60,634 nt of DNA. Origin: Reyranellaceae bacterium (GTDB taxonomy: Bacteria; Pseudomonadota; Alphaproteobacteria; Reyranellales; Reyranellaceae). Location: the NCBI GenBank assembly GCA_022844045.1, contig JALHMM010000030.1:1-60634 (forward strand), given 5' to 3'. Below are positions 17,484 through 25,677 of this stretch, one piece after another. The notes under the pieces were generated by a model. It ran no database searches, was not told the origin of the DNA, and saw only the letters and a list, made by a program, of their open reading frames with translations. The translations under genes were made by a program, and so were the position numbers. The first letter of the stretch is position 1, and every line of letters begins with the position of its first letter.

Positions 17484-18127
17484 CCACGCCGGTTGTCGAC
17501 CTCTTCTATTCGCTGTCCTCGCCCTGGGCGCATCTCGGGCTGACCAAGTTCCGCGCCATCGTCGCGCGCCACCGCGCGCGCGTCGCGCTGCATCCCATCG
17601 TCGTGGTGCAGGAGAACGGCGGCATCCCGCTGCGCTCGCGTCCGCAGCCACGGCAGGACTATCACGAGACCGAGCTCGATCGCTGGCGGCAGTACCTCGG
17701 GCTGAAGCTGAACCTGCGACCCAGGCACTATCCCACCGATCCACGGCCGGCCGCACGCATGGTGGTCGCCGGCATGCAGGCGGGCGCCGGCGTCGACACG
17801 CTGCTCGACTTCTCGCAGAGCGTGCTGGCGGCGATCTGGGCCGACGAGCGCGACATCCTCGATCCCGCCGTGCGCGTCGATCTCGCTGATCGCCACGGCC
17901 TCGACGGCAAGGCCCTGCTCGCCGCCGCCGACGGCGCCGAGGTCTTCGCCGAGTGGAAGTCGCACGAGCGCCAGGCGATCGCATCAGGCGTCTTCGGCAC
18001 ACCCACCTTCATCTTCGAAGGCGAGTGCTTCTGGGGCCAGGACCGACTCGACTTCCTCGACCGCGCCATCGATCAGTGGCGAGCCTCTGGGGCCCCCGGC
18101 GTCTCGCCGGCTCATGGCTCTCGCTAA
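17480..18127 (+). CDS. DsbA-fold / 2-hydroxychromene-2-carboxylate isomerase-like protein, copy 2
   Basis: Also exactly 215 aa and clearly paralogous to the preceding protein. It shares FYSLSSPWA at the N-terminus, RSRPQPRQDYHETELDRWR mid-protein, and FGTPTFIFEGECFWGQDRLD near the C-terminus. The first ATG (17480) overlaps the upstream stop. Two adjacent copies could form a heterodimer or act on different isomers. It is the last gene of the plus-strand operon and converges on the SRPBCC gene at 18162. Confidence 0.85.
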   Translation: MTTPVVDLFYSLSSPWAHLGLTKFRAIVARHRARVALHPIVVVQENGGIPLRSRPQPRQDYHETELDRWRQYLGLKLNLRPRHYPTDPRPAARMVVAGMQAGAGVDTLLDFSQSVLAAIWADERDILDPAVRVDLADRHGLDGKALLAAADGAEVFAEWKSHERQAIASGVFGTPTFIFEGECFWGQDRLDFLDRAIDQWRASGAPGVSPAHGSR

Positions 18128-18161
18128 GACGAAGAGGCTGGTGGGGCGCGGGCGGTCCCAA

Positions 18162-18707
18162 CTACTTGGGGACGCGCTCCTCGTAGGCCTTGTCCAGCAT
18201 AGCGACCGTTGTCCAAATCGGCGGCGGCATACGGCCTTCGAGCCGGGCGGCGAGGATGTCCAAATGCACGTGCCAGCCGCCCGACACATCGATCATCTCG
18301 CCACGGCTCGACAGACGGCGATGCGTCAGCACCAGACGCACATTCTTGCCCTCGGGCATGAGCTCGAACGTCACCTCTGACGGCGGAATACCCTCCTTCG
18401 GTTCGCTGAAGGTAAAGCCCAGCACACGCGGCGGCTCCCAGCGCGTAACCTCACTGTGAAACGTGAAGCCCTTGTCGGTGACGTCCTTGTACTTCTCCGG
18501 CACCGGCTCGTCCGAGACCATCAGGTTGCGGTGCTTGAACCGCAGCTCAAGCTTGCCGCCGGCGCGCGGCTCCATCGGCCCGCCGGCGAACCATTTGCTG
18601 CGCTGGACCGGGTCGGTAAGGAACTCCCATACACGCTCGATCGGGCCGGGCAACACGCGTTCGAAGCGGACCGTGCTGGCATCAAGCACCATGCCGTACT
18701 CACTCAT
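18162..18707 (-). CDS. SRPBCC / AHSA1 family protein
   Basis: A 181-aa START-like helix-grip protein of the Aha1 C-terminal type. It has the PGPIERVWEFLTDPVQRSKWF opening and a WEPPRVLGFTFSE strand pair. It is translationally coupled (four-base ATGA overlap) to the ArsR regulator upstream. This ArsR-SRPBCC pairing is common in actinobacteria and alphaproteobacteria. Ligand unknown; often linked to hydrophobic small molecules. Confidence 0.9.
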   Translation of the reverse strand: MSEYGMVLDASTVRFERVLPGPIERVWEFLTDPVQRSKWFAGGPMEPRAGGKLELRFKHRNLMVSDEPVPEKYKDVTDKGFTFHSEVTRWEPPRVLGFTFSEPKEGIPPSEVTFELMPEGKNVRLVLTHRRLSSRGEMIDVSGGWHVHLDILAARLEGRMPPPIWTTVAMLDKAYEERVPK

Positions 18708-19027
18708 GACTTTCTCCGTCGCTTGGCCGGCGTCTCGCGCAGCGCCTGCTCCAGGGCATCCAGCCGCCCCGTCCAGAAGCGCCGCACGTCCACCAGCCAG
18801 TCCTGGATCTCGTCGAGCCCGGCCGGGTCGAGGCTATAGATGCGTCGCTGTCCATCGACACGCACCGCGACCAGCTTCGCGTCGCGCAAAACCTTCAGAT
18901 GCTGGGAGATCGCCGGTCCACTGACGTCGAAATGCACAGCGATGTCGCCGGCCGCGCGTTCGCCGCGGCCCAGCATTTCAACGATCTTGCGGCGCGTCGG
19001 ATCCGCAAGCGCGGTCAGGCTCTCCAT
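18704..19027 (-). CDS. ArsR-family winged-helix repressor
   Basis: A 107-aa regulator. It has the ALADPTRRKIVEMLGRGE opening, the recognition helix VSGPAISQHLKVLRDAKLV, and the beta-wing VRVDGQRRIYSL. It lacks the Cys metal-binding motif of ArsR/SmtB, so it probably senses a non-metal signal. The sequence directly upstream holds a candidate promoter overlapped by an ACTTAATTAAGT palindrome, suggesting autoregulation. No clear Shine-Dalgarno precedes the ATG at 19027; the predicted transcription start would be at or next to the ATG, so the mRNA may be leaderless. Confidence 0.9.
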   Translation of the reverse strand: MESLTALADPTRRKIVEMLGRGERAAGDIAVHFDVSGPAISQHLKVLRDAKLVAVRVDGQRRIYSLDPAGLDEIQDWLVDVRRFWTGRLDALEQALRETPAKRRRKS

Positions 19028-19034
19028 GAACCAA

Positions 19035-19070
19035 CATATAATCCTACACTTAATTAAGTCAACACTTAAT
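19035..19070 (-). promoter_or_regulatory. Candidate ArsR promoter and operator
   Basis: On the minus strand a -35 TTGACT (19062-19057) and a -10 TATATG (19040-19035) are 16 bp apart. A perfect 12-bp palindrome ACTTAATTAAGT (19048-19059) overlaps the -35 and spacer, and a further ACTTAAT half-site is at 19064-19070. This AT-rich patch stands out from the GC-rich surroundings. Confidence 0.6.
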
Positions 19071-20443
19071 CAAAGCCATTCCGGTTTGGAGCTGCCCAAC
19101 GGCTCGGCCGGCCGTGCGTAGAAGCCCGGCGTCTCGGACAGCTGCACGACCGGCCGCAGGTGACGCAGGCGGCCGAACGGGCCGTCGGTTTCCATGGTGA
19201 TCGCCGCTATTTCCTCGTCGGCGAGTTCGGCCTTGGCGCTCGACGCGTCGACCGTGCCCAGCCCGCCGATCCAGTGCGCCACCTGCACCAAGGACAGGCG
19301 CACCAGCCACGAGCCGCCTTCGATCGCCCGCTTGTGCAGCGCCAGCATCACGCCCAGCGCGCCGATATAGCCCGCGATGTAGTCGTTGGCCTGCACCGGC
19401 ATGTTGCGCGGTCTGTCCAGCGAGCTGCCGGCGACCGCCATCCCCGTGACATTCTGCACGATGGAGTCGAAGCCGCGCCGATCAGCCCACGGCCCTGTGT
19501 GCGAATAGGCGCACAAGCTGAGGCACACGATGCCCGGCCGCAACGCCGCCAGCGCTTCGGGCGAGAAGCCGCGCGCGGCGAGCGTGCCCGGCCGATAGCC
19601 CTGGCTGAAGACATGCGCGCCCTTTACCAGCGCCTTGAGCCTCTCGACATTCGCCGCGTCACGCAGATCGAGATAGGCGCCGCGCTTGCCGTGGCCGGTG
19701 TCCATCAGCAGGTCGGTCTGATACGGCAGATGCTCGGCGGCGATATGCAGGACATCGGCGCCGTTCTCCGCCAGCACGCGCCCGCAGGTCGGGCCGGCGA
19801 GCACACGGGTCAGATCGAGCACGCGCACACCGGAGAGCGGCCGATCGCCCACCGGCGGCTCCTCGGGCGGTGCCTCGCCGATCTTCACGATCTCGAACAG
19901 CGGCAACTTCGACACCGCCTGACCATGCGGATGCGCCGCCCACTCGGCCTCAGTGCGCGTGAGGCCGCCGACCATGCCTGATGCGGCGATGGCGTCCTCG
20001 ATGTCCTGGCCGGTCCATTTCGCGACCGCCGCGGCGAGACCGGCGCGGTCCTCGGTCTTCGCACCGGCGACCCGCAGCGCGCCGGCGCGGTGGTGCGGAT
20101 GGTTGGTGTGAAGGAACATGCGCCGGCCATCCGAAGTCGTGTAGTGGCCGGCCAGCGGATCCCAGCTCACCGGCTTCTGGCCGTCGCGCAGCACATAGGT
20201 GTTGGAGCGCAACGACGCGGCGGCGGCCCGCAGGTCGACGGCCACCGACTGGCCACGCCCGGTGCGCAGCCGCCACAGGTCGCTCGCCGCCACGCCGATC
20301 GCGCCCAGCGCGGCGGCGCCGGCGGAACCGATCGCGAAGGGCGTCGGGAACACCGGATCGCCTGACGTGAAGCGCACATCGTCGTCGGCGCGCGGCATGC
20401 GTCCGGCGAGCTTCAGGACATCGTGCATCAATCGGATCGGCAT
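19070..20443 (-). CDS. CaiB/BaiF-family (class III) CoA-transferase with rearranged N-terminus
   Basis: A 457-aa protein. The canonical N-terminal Rossmann start of this family (VRVLDLTRVLAGPTCGRVLA) begins only near residue 206, and the probable catalytic Asp354 lies in QANDYIAGY. The first ~200 residues contain another CaiB-type segment (WRLRTGRGQSVAVDLRAA, residues 57-74) that normally follows the catalytic Asp. The protein thus looks like a C-half fragment fused in front of a second, incomplete copy. It transfers CoA between carboxylates; substrates unknown. Its ATG shares one base with the stop of the thioredoxin-like gene upstream. Confidence 0.82.
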   Translation of the reverse strand: MPIRLMHDVLKLAGRMPRADDDVRFTSGDPVFPTPFAIGSAGAAALGAIGVAASDLWRLRTGRGQSVAVDLRAAAASLRSNTYVLRDGQKPVSWDPLAGHYTTSDGRRMFLHTNHPHHRAGALRVAGAKTEDRAGLAAAVAKWTGQDIEDAIAASGMVGGLTRTEAEWAAHPHGQAVSKLPLFEIVKIGEAPPEEPPVGDRPLSGVRVLDLTRVLAGPTCGRVLAENGADVLHIAAEHLPYQTDLLMDTGHGKRGAYLDLRDAANVERLKALVKGAHVFSQGYRPGTLAARGFSPEALAALRPGIVCLSLCAYSHTGPWADRRGFDSIVQNVTGMAVAGSSLDRPRNMPVQANDYIAGYIGALGVMLALHKRAIEGGSWLVRLSLVQVAHWIGGLGTVDASSAKAELADEEIAAITMETDGPFGRLRHLRPVVQLSETPGFYARPAEPLGSSKPEWL

Positions 20444-20826
20444 CAGGCGCTTCCTGTCAGGCGACGCAGCTGGGGCATGACGTCCTCCCAGCCGCCGAGA
20501 TGGTCGGCGACAAGCGCGCCGCCCCTGAGGATCAGGAAACGCGGCGCGCCATCCTTGAGCGGCAGGGCCTGCAAGGTGGGCACAAGCGGCGCCGGCCAGT
20601 AGCGCGGATCATAGGCGTCGCGGATCCGACGCGGCTCGATCTCGACATAGGTCAGGCGCCGGAACACGGGTGAGGCCGCCAGCCGCGGCTTCTCCTCGCG
20701 CATCCACAGCGTGCACCACGGACACTCGCGCGCGCCGATATAGATAAGTTGGATGTCGTTGGTGGCGCGTGCGCCGATAGGCGCCAACGCGGCCAGCGTC
20801 GTCGCGATCAGGGTCCGTCGTTTCAT
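20443..20826 (-). CDS. Periplasmic thioredoxin-like protein with CPWC motif
   Basis: A 127-aa protein with a short signal peptide (MKRRTLIATTLAALAPIGARA). A thioredoxin-like strand (IQLIYIGA) is followed by Cys-Pro-Trp-Cys near residues 35-38. A cis-Pro-like stretch (PTLQALPLKD) and FLILRGG complete a reduced thioredoxin fold. Likely a periplasmic disulfide or reductant carrier of the SoxW/thioredoxin-fold type. It overlaps the CoA-transferase start by one base and is divergent from the TPR gene. Confidence 0.8.
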   Translation of the reverse strand: MKRRTLIATTLAALAPIGARATNDIQLIYIGARECPWCTLWMREEKPRLAASPVFRRLTYVEIEPRRIRDAYDPRYWPAPLVPTLQALPLKDGAPRFLILRGGALVADHLGGWEDVMPQLRRLTGSA

Positions 20827-20915
20827 GGTGGCCGCGAGCCTAGCATAATCATCCGTTTGACTTCATGCGGCGCGCGCGGGAGGGTCGCGACAAAGGGACA
20901 TCGAACGACACCACC

Positions 20916-22271
20916 ATGCCACAAGACCTGCACGGCCTGACGCTCAGCTGCGCGTCGGCCGAGGCCGCCGACGCCTTCAACCGCGCCACGCTGGGCTACA
21001 TCAAGTACCGCCTGGACACGCCGCAGCACCTCGCGGCGGCGCTTACCGCCGATCCACAGTTCGCGCTGGCGCAGTGCCTCAAGGGCTACTTCGCCATGCT
21101 CTCCTACAAGCAGGCGAACGTGGCTGTGGCGCGCGAGGCGGCGCAGGCGGCGCGCGCCGGCGCCAGGCGCGCGAGCCGGCGCGAGACCCAGCACATCGAC
21201 GCGCTCGACCAGTGGATCGCCGGCGACCTCGATGGCGCGCTGGCGACGTGGGAGATGATCCTCGCCGAGAGCCCCACCGACGTGCTGGCGCTCAGGCTGT
21301 CGCACTTCAACTATTTCTGGCTCGGCCGCGCGCGCACCATGCGCGACTCGGTCGCGCGCATCGCCGATCATTGGGGCCGCGAGCTGCCGGGTTACGCCAC
21401 CTTGCTGTCGTGCCTGTGCTTCGCGCACGAGGAGACCAGCAACTACGACGAGGCCGAGCCGGCGGGACGCGCTGCCATCGACATCGATCCCGGCGATCTG
21501 TGGGGCACGCACGCCGTCGCGCACGTCATGGAGATGCAGGGCCGTCACGCGGACGGCATCGCCTGGCTCGACGGTCTGGAGAAGCATTGGGAGGGCGGCA
21601 ACAACCTCAAGCATCACCTGTGGTGGCATCGCGCGATGTTCCACCTGGAACGGCGCGAGATCGACAAGGTGCTGGAGCTCTACGACCGCGGCTTCCGCAA
21701 CTTCGACTCAGCCCTGACCAAGGCGCAGCCCGACGTCTACATCGACGTGCAGAACGCCGCCTCGATGCTGTTCCGGCTGGAGCGTCATGGCGTGAACGTC
21801 GGCAATCGCTGGGTCGAGATCGCCGACAAGGCCGAGGAGCGCATCGGCGACTGCCTGTCGAGCTTCACCCTGCCGCACTGGATGATGGCGCTGACCGCCA
21901 CCGGCCGCTATGCCGCCGCCGACGCCATGCTGCGGGAGATGCGCGAGTTCGGCCGCGGCAAGGGCACCATGGCGCCGATCGTCGGCCGCGTCGCGGTGCC
22001 GATTTGCGAAGCGGTGATCGCCCATCGCAAGGGCGAGCACCGCGCCGCTCTTGATACGATGCGCCCGGTGCTGTCGGAGATGTACCGCCTGGGCGGCAGC
22101 CACGCGCAGCAGGACGTGCTGAAGCAGCTGTTCGTCGACTCGGCGATGCGCGCCGACAGCCCGGGCGACGTGCGCCTGATCCTGGCGCATCTGCGCACGC
22201 GCTATCCCGAGCTGCCGCCGGAGAAGCGCATCGGCTACGCCGAGGCGGCGAAGCGCTATTCGAGCGCGTGA
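20916..22271 (+). CDS. Tetratricopeptide-repeat protein (TTC38-like)
   Basis: A 451-aa, mostly helical cytosolic protein with degenerate TPR pairs from about residue 20 to 430. It resembles the TTC38 family, with conserved HAVAHVMEMQGR and HLWWHRAMFHLE stretches. No signal peptide or transmembrane segment. The family's function is unknown; it often sits beside CoA-linked catabolic genes. The ATG at 20916 (MPQDLHG) is chosen; an upstream in-frame ATG at 20865 gives a basic non-conserved leader. Confidence 0.8.
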   Translation: MPQDLHGLTLSCASAEAADAFNRATLGYIKYRLDTPQHLAAALTADPQFALAQCLKGYFAMLSYKQANVAVAREAAQAARAGARRASRRETQHIDALDQWIAGDLDGALATWEMILAESPTDVLALRLSHFNYFWLGRARTMRDSVARIADHWGRELPGYATLLSCLCFAHEETSNYDEAEPAGRAAIDIDPGDLWGTHAVAHVMEMQGRHADGIAWLDGLEKHWEGGNNLKHHLWWHRAMFHLERREIDKVLELYDRGFRNFDSALTKAQPDVYIDVQNAASMLFRLERHGVNVGNRWVEIADKAEERIGDCLSSFTLPHWMMALTATGRYAAADAMLREMREFGRGKGTMAPIVGRVAVPICEAVIAHRKGEHRAALDTMRPVLSEMYRLGGSHAQQDVLKQLFVDSAMRADSPGDVRLILAHLRTRYPELPPEKRIGYAEAAKRYSSA

Positions 22272-22279
22272 CCGCCGTT

Positions 22280-22403
22280 TACCTTCCCCCGGAGGGGGAA
22301 GGTGGCGCGGAGCGACGGATGGGGGATGCTTCAACGCACACGGTGTCCGGCTTCGACATCCCCCATCCGCCCTTCGGGCACCTTCCCCCTCCGGGGGAAG
22401 GTA
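22280..22403. repeat. Family A palindromic repeat, copy 3
   Basis: Same ends and inner GATGGGGGATG / CATCCCCCATC blocks as at 6658. It lies nine bases after the TPR gene stop and 38 bases before the ThDP-enzyme start. Confidence 0.85.
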
Positions 22404-22440
22404 GTTTGGTATCGAGTCGTCGTCGTCGACGGAGGAACCC

Positions 22441-24066
22441 ATGGAACGCATGACCACCGCGCAGGCCGTTGTCGGCACGTTGCGGCGCAACGGCATCGAC
22501 ACGATCTATTGCCTGCCCGGCGTGCAGAACGATCCGTTCTTCGACGCGCTATACGATAACACCAACGCCATCCGCCCGATCCACGCGCGCCACGAGCAGG
22601 GCTGCGCCTACATGGCGCTCGGCGCGGCGATGGCGACGGGCAAGCCGCAGGTCTACGCCGTGGTACCCGGCCCCGGTTTCCTCAACACCACGGCGGCGCT
22701 GTCGACGGCTTATGCCTGCAACGCGCCTGTGATGGCGCTGTCGGGTCAGATCCCGCTGGGCCTGGTGGGCCGCAATCTCGGCCAGCTCCATGAGTTGCCC
22801 GATCAGCTTTCGATCATGCGCGGCCTGACCAAATGGTCGGCGCGGATCAAGGGCGCGGCCGAGGCGCCGGGCCTCGTCAACGATGCGTTTCGTGTCATGC
22901 GGTCGGGCCGGCCGCGACCTGTTGGTCTCGAATGCTCGATGGACACCTGGGCACGCAAGGCGACGGTGGTGATGCCGCAGGAAGGTGCCACGCCCGACAT
23001 CGTTCCGGTCGACGAGGACGCCGTCGAAGCGGCGGCCAAGCTGCTGGGCAATGCCAAGCGGCCGCTGATCTGTGTCGGCGGTGGCGCGCTGCACGCCGGC
23101 GAAGCGTTGCGCGCGGTGGCCGAAGCGCTGCAGGCGCCGGTCATGGCAGCCCGCATGGGCCATGGCGCGATCGACTGCCGTCATCCGCTGTCGATCAACA
23201 GCCTCGCCGGCCACAAGTTCTGGGCCAGCGCCGACGTCGTGCTCGCGGTCGGCACGCGCCTGTTGAACCCGCTCGCGCAGTGGGGCGTCGACTCCGATCT
23301 GAAGATCATCCGGATCGACGCCGATCCCGAGGAGATCGTGCGTCAGCGCGCACCCGACATCGGCATCGTCGGGGACTCGGCGCTGGTGCTCAAGGCGCTG
23401 GCCGAGAGGCTGGGCAAGCACAACGCCAAGCGCGCCGATCGCACCGAGGAGGTGCGCGAGGTGAAAGCCAAGGTCATGGCGGGTATCGACGGGCTGCGGC
23501 CGCAGCTCGACTATCTCGAGGCGATCCGCGCGGCGCTGCCGGAGGACGGTATCTTCGTCGACGAGCTCACGCAGGTCGGCTACGTCGCGCGCCTCGCCTA
23601 CAAGACCTATCGCCCGCGCACCTTCATCACCACGGGCTACCAAGGGACATTGGGCTGGGGCTATGCCACGGGCCTCGGCGTGAAGATCGCCATGCCCGAC
23701 ACGCCGGTGCTGTCGATCAACGGCGATGGCGGCTTCCTGTTCACCGCCAACGAGATGGCCACCGCCGCGCAGCACAACATCCCGCTGGTCGCCGTGGTGT
23801 TCGCCGACGGCGCCTTCGGCAACGTCAAGCGTATCCAGCAGGATCAGTTCAGCAACCGCACCATCGCCACCGATCTGAAGAACCCGAACTTCGTGAAGAT
23901 GGCCGAGAGCTTCGGCGTCGAGGGCATGCGCGCGCAGTCGCCCGCCGAGCTCAAGACCACGATCGAGAAAGCCTTCGCGCGCAAAGCGCCGGTGCTGATC
24001 GAGGTGCCGGTCGGCCAGATGCCGGATCCCTGGAAGCACGTCGCGCTGGGCCGCGCTCGTAAGTGA
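22441..24066 (+). CDS. Thiamine-diphosphate-dependent enzyme (acetolactate synthase-like)
   Basis: A 541-aa three-domain ThDP enzyme: PYR domain (about 1-170, with the activating Glu in HARHEQG), central domain, and PP domain with the Mg/ThDP motif NGDGGFLFTANE. The usual second Asn pair of the GDG-x(25-30)-NN motif reads ADG. It resembles the large family annotated as acetolactate synthase, oxalyl-CoA decarboxylase or benzoylformate decarboxylase; exact reaction is uncertain, and no IlvH regulatory subunit is adjacent. GGAGG lies six bases before the ATG. Confidence 0.88.
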   Translation: MERMTTAQAVVGTLRRNGIDTIYCLPGVQNDPFFDALYDNTNAIRPIHARHEQGCAYMALGAAMATGKPQVYAVVPGPGFLNTTAALSTAYACNAPVMALSGQIPLGLVGRNLGQLHELPDQLSIMRGLTKWSARIKGAAEAPGLVNDAFRVMRSGRPRPVGLECSMDTWARKATVVMPQEGATPDIVPVDEDAVEAAAKLLGNAKRPLICVGGGALHAGEALRAVAEALQAPVMAARMGHGAIDCRHPLSINSLAGHKFWASADVVLAVGTRLLNPLAQWGVDSDLKIIRIDADPEEIVRQRAPDIGIVGDSALVLKALAERLGKHNAKRADRTEEVREVKAKVMAGIDGLRPQLDYLEAIRAALPEDGIFVDELTQVGYVARLAYKTYRPRTFITTGYQGTLGWGYATGLGVKIAMPDTPVLSINGDGGFLFTANEMATAAQHNIPLVAVVFADGAFGNVKRIQQDQFSNRTIATDLKNPNFVKMAESFGVEGMRAQSPAELKTTIEKAFARKAPVLIEVPVGQMPDPWKHVALGRARK

Positions 24067-24076
24067 TTGGCATCTC

Positions 24077-24142
24077 CTGTCATCCCGAGCGCAGCGAGGG
24101 ATCTCGAACCGCCTAGATCCCTCGCTGCGCTCGGGATGACAG
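24077..24142. repeat. Perfect 28-bp inverted repeat (family D)
   Basis: Arms 24077-24104 and 24115-24142 (CTGTCATCCCGAGCGCAGCG...) are exact reverse complements around a 10-nt loop. It lies 10 bases after the ThDP-enzyme stop, where it could terminate or stabilise transcripts. It is the widespread GTCATCCCGAGCG repeat type; a half copy is at 11109. Confidence 0.85.
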
Positions 24143-24265
24143 AGACGACTGACCCTCCCAGAAGACCGTCTGCACTGCGGTCCTTGCCGATTGACACGGA
24201 GGCCGCGGGCCAAGTCTTATCGGCCCCAGATAAACGCCCGTTCATATGGCCTGAAGGACACCGCC

Positions 24266-25537
24266 ATGAAGCTCATGTGGTTCCACCTGATGCCCTACAC
24301 GGAGCTGCCGGACGACTTCAACCAGAAGCATCCCAGCGTGTGGGTCGACATCCATTCCTCGCTCTTCGACCCGAAGCGCGCGCATCACATGTACAACGAC
24401 TTCATGGACGAGCTGGAGTTCGCCGCCGAGTGCGGCTACGACGCCGTCTGCGTCAACGAGCATCACTCCAACGGCTACGGGCTGATGCCGTCGCCCAATC
24501 TGATCGCCTCCTCGCTGGCGCGGCGCACGACCGATACGGCGCTGTGCGTCATGGGCAACAGCCTCGCGCTCTACAACCCGCCGACGCGCGTGGCCGAAGA
24601 ATTCGCGATGATCGACTGCATCTCGGGCGGACGGCTGATCGCCGGCTTCCCGGTCGGCTCGCCGATGGACACCTGCTACGCCTACGGCCAGAACCCCTCG
24701 ATGCTGCGCGACCGCTACTACGAGGCGCACGACCTGGTGAAGAAGGCGTGGACCGAGAAGGAGACCTTCGCCTTCAACGGTCGCTTCAACCAGCAGCGTT
24801 ACGTCAACATCTGGCCGCGGCCGATCCAGAACGATCCGCATCCGCCGATCTGGATTCCCGGCGGCGGCTCGATCGAGACGTGGCGCTGGTGCGCAGAGAT
24901 GGACTACGTCTACTGCTACCTGTCCTACTACGGCTACAAAGCCGGCCTCACGACCATGCAGGGCTTCTGGAACGAGATGGAGAAGCTCGGCAAGGACCGC
25001 AATCCTTACCGCGCCGGCTTCCTCCAGTTCGTCGGCGTCGCCGAGAGCCGCGAGCAGGCGCTCGAGCTCTATACCGAGCCGGCGGAGTATTTCTACGGCC
25101 GCTGCCTGCACGTCGACGCGCGCTATGCGACGCCACCGGGCTACACCACCGAAGCGACGCAACGCGCCGGCATTCAGAGCATGGTCTCGCGCGCCGCCAA
25201 CACGGCGAGCTACCAGTCCAAGCTCAGCATGAAGGCGACCAACATGAAGGACATCGTCGATGGCGGCTATGTCATCATCGGTTCGCCCGACGAGGTGGTC
25301 GAGCAGATCCGCCACGTCGCGACGAGCCTGAACGTGGGCCATCTGATGCTGCTGCTGCAGTATGGCAACATGAGCAAGGCGACCACGCAGTACAACACGC
25401 GCCTCTTCGCCGAGAAGGTCATGCCCAAGGTCAAGGACCTGTTCTCCGACTGGGAAGACAAGTGGTGGCCCAAGCCGATGAAGCGCGAGGAGCGCGCATC
25501 GGTCCCCGCCTTCCAGCCGCGCCTCGCCGCCGAGTAA
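24266..25537 (+). CDS. LLM-class flavin-dependent oxidoreductase, second copy
   Basis: A 423-aa luciferase-family flavoprotein. Markers are GYDAVCVNEHH near residue 60, ISGGRLIAGFPVGSPMDTCYAY, and IWIPGGGSIETW. It differs from the protein at 5430-6620 in length and detail, so they are distant paralogues. Probably an FMN-dependent monooxygenase with a partner reductase elsewhere. The ATG at 24266 (MKLMWF) starts the conserved barrel; the 25-residue upstream extension is not convincing. Confidence 0.88.
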   Translation: MKLMWFHLMPYTELPDDFNQKHPSVWVDIHSSLFDPKRAHHMYNDFMDELEFAAECGYDAVCVNEHHSNGYGLMPSPNLIASSLARRTTDTALCVMGNSLALYNPPTRVAEEFAMIDCISGGRLIAGFPVGSPMDTCYAYGQNPSMLRDRYYEAHDLVKKAWTEKETFAFNGRFNQQRYVNIWPRPIQNDPHPPIWIPGGGSIETWRWCAEMDYVYCYLSYYGYKAGLTTMQGFWNEMEKLGKDRNPYRAGFLQFVGVAESREQALELYTEPAEYFYGRCLHVDARYATPPGYTTEATQRAGIQSMVSRAANTASYQSKLSMKATNMKDIVDGGYVIIGSPDEVVEQIRHVATSLNVGHLMLLLQYGNMSKATTQYNTRLFAEKVMPKVKDLFSDWEDKWWPKPMKREERASVPAFQPRLAAE

Positions 25538-25546
25538 CAGATGCGA

Positions 25547-25591
25547 CCTCATGCTGAGGAGGCCACGCAGCGGCCGTCTCGAAGCATGGGC
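25547..25591. repeat. CCTCATGCTGAGGAGG-type palindromic repeat
   Basis: CATGCT (25550-25555) pairs with AGCATG (25583-25588), with an inner GGCC/GGCC stem. It matches the general form of the common CTCATCCTGAGGAGC...GTCTCGAAGGATG alphaproteobacterial repeat. Single copy here, between two plus-strand genes. Confidence 0.5.
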
Positions 25592-25677
25592 TACAGACAC
25601 CGTGCGATTGCCCACCCTGCGAGACGCGCCCCTTGGGCGCTCCTAAGGGTGAGGCCTTAGGGTAATCGGAGCTGATC

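Noticed and set aside
22549..24213. A 554-codon minus-strand frame opposite the ThDP enzyme
   Set aside because: Shadow of the GC-rich coding strand; it also runs through the 24077 repeat.
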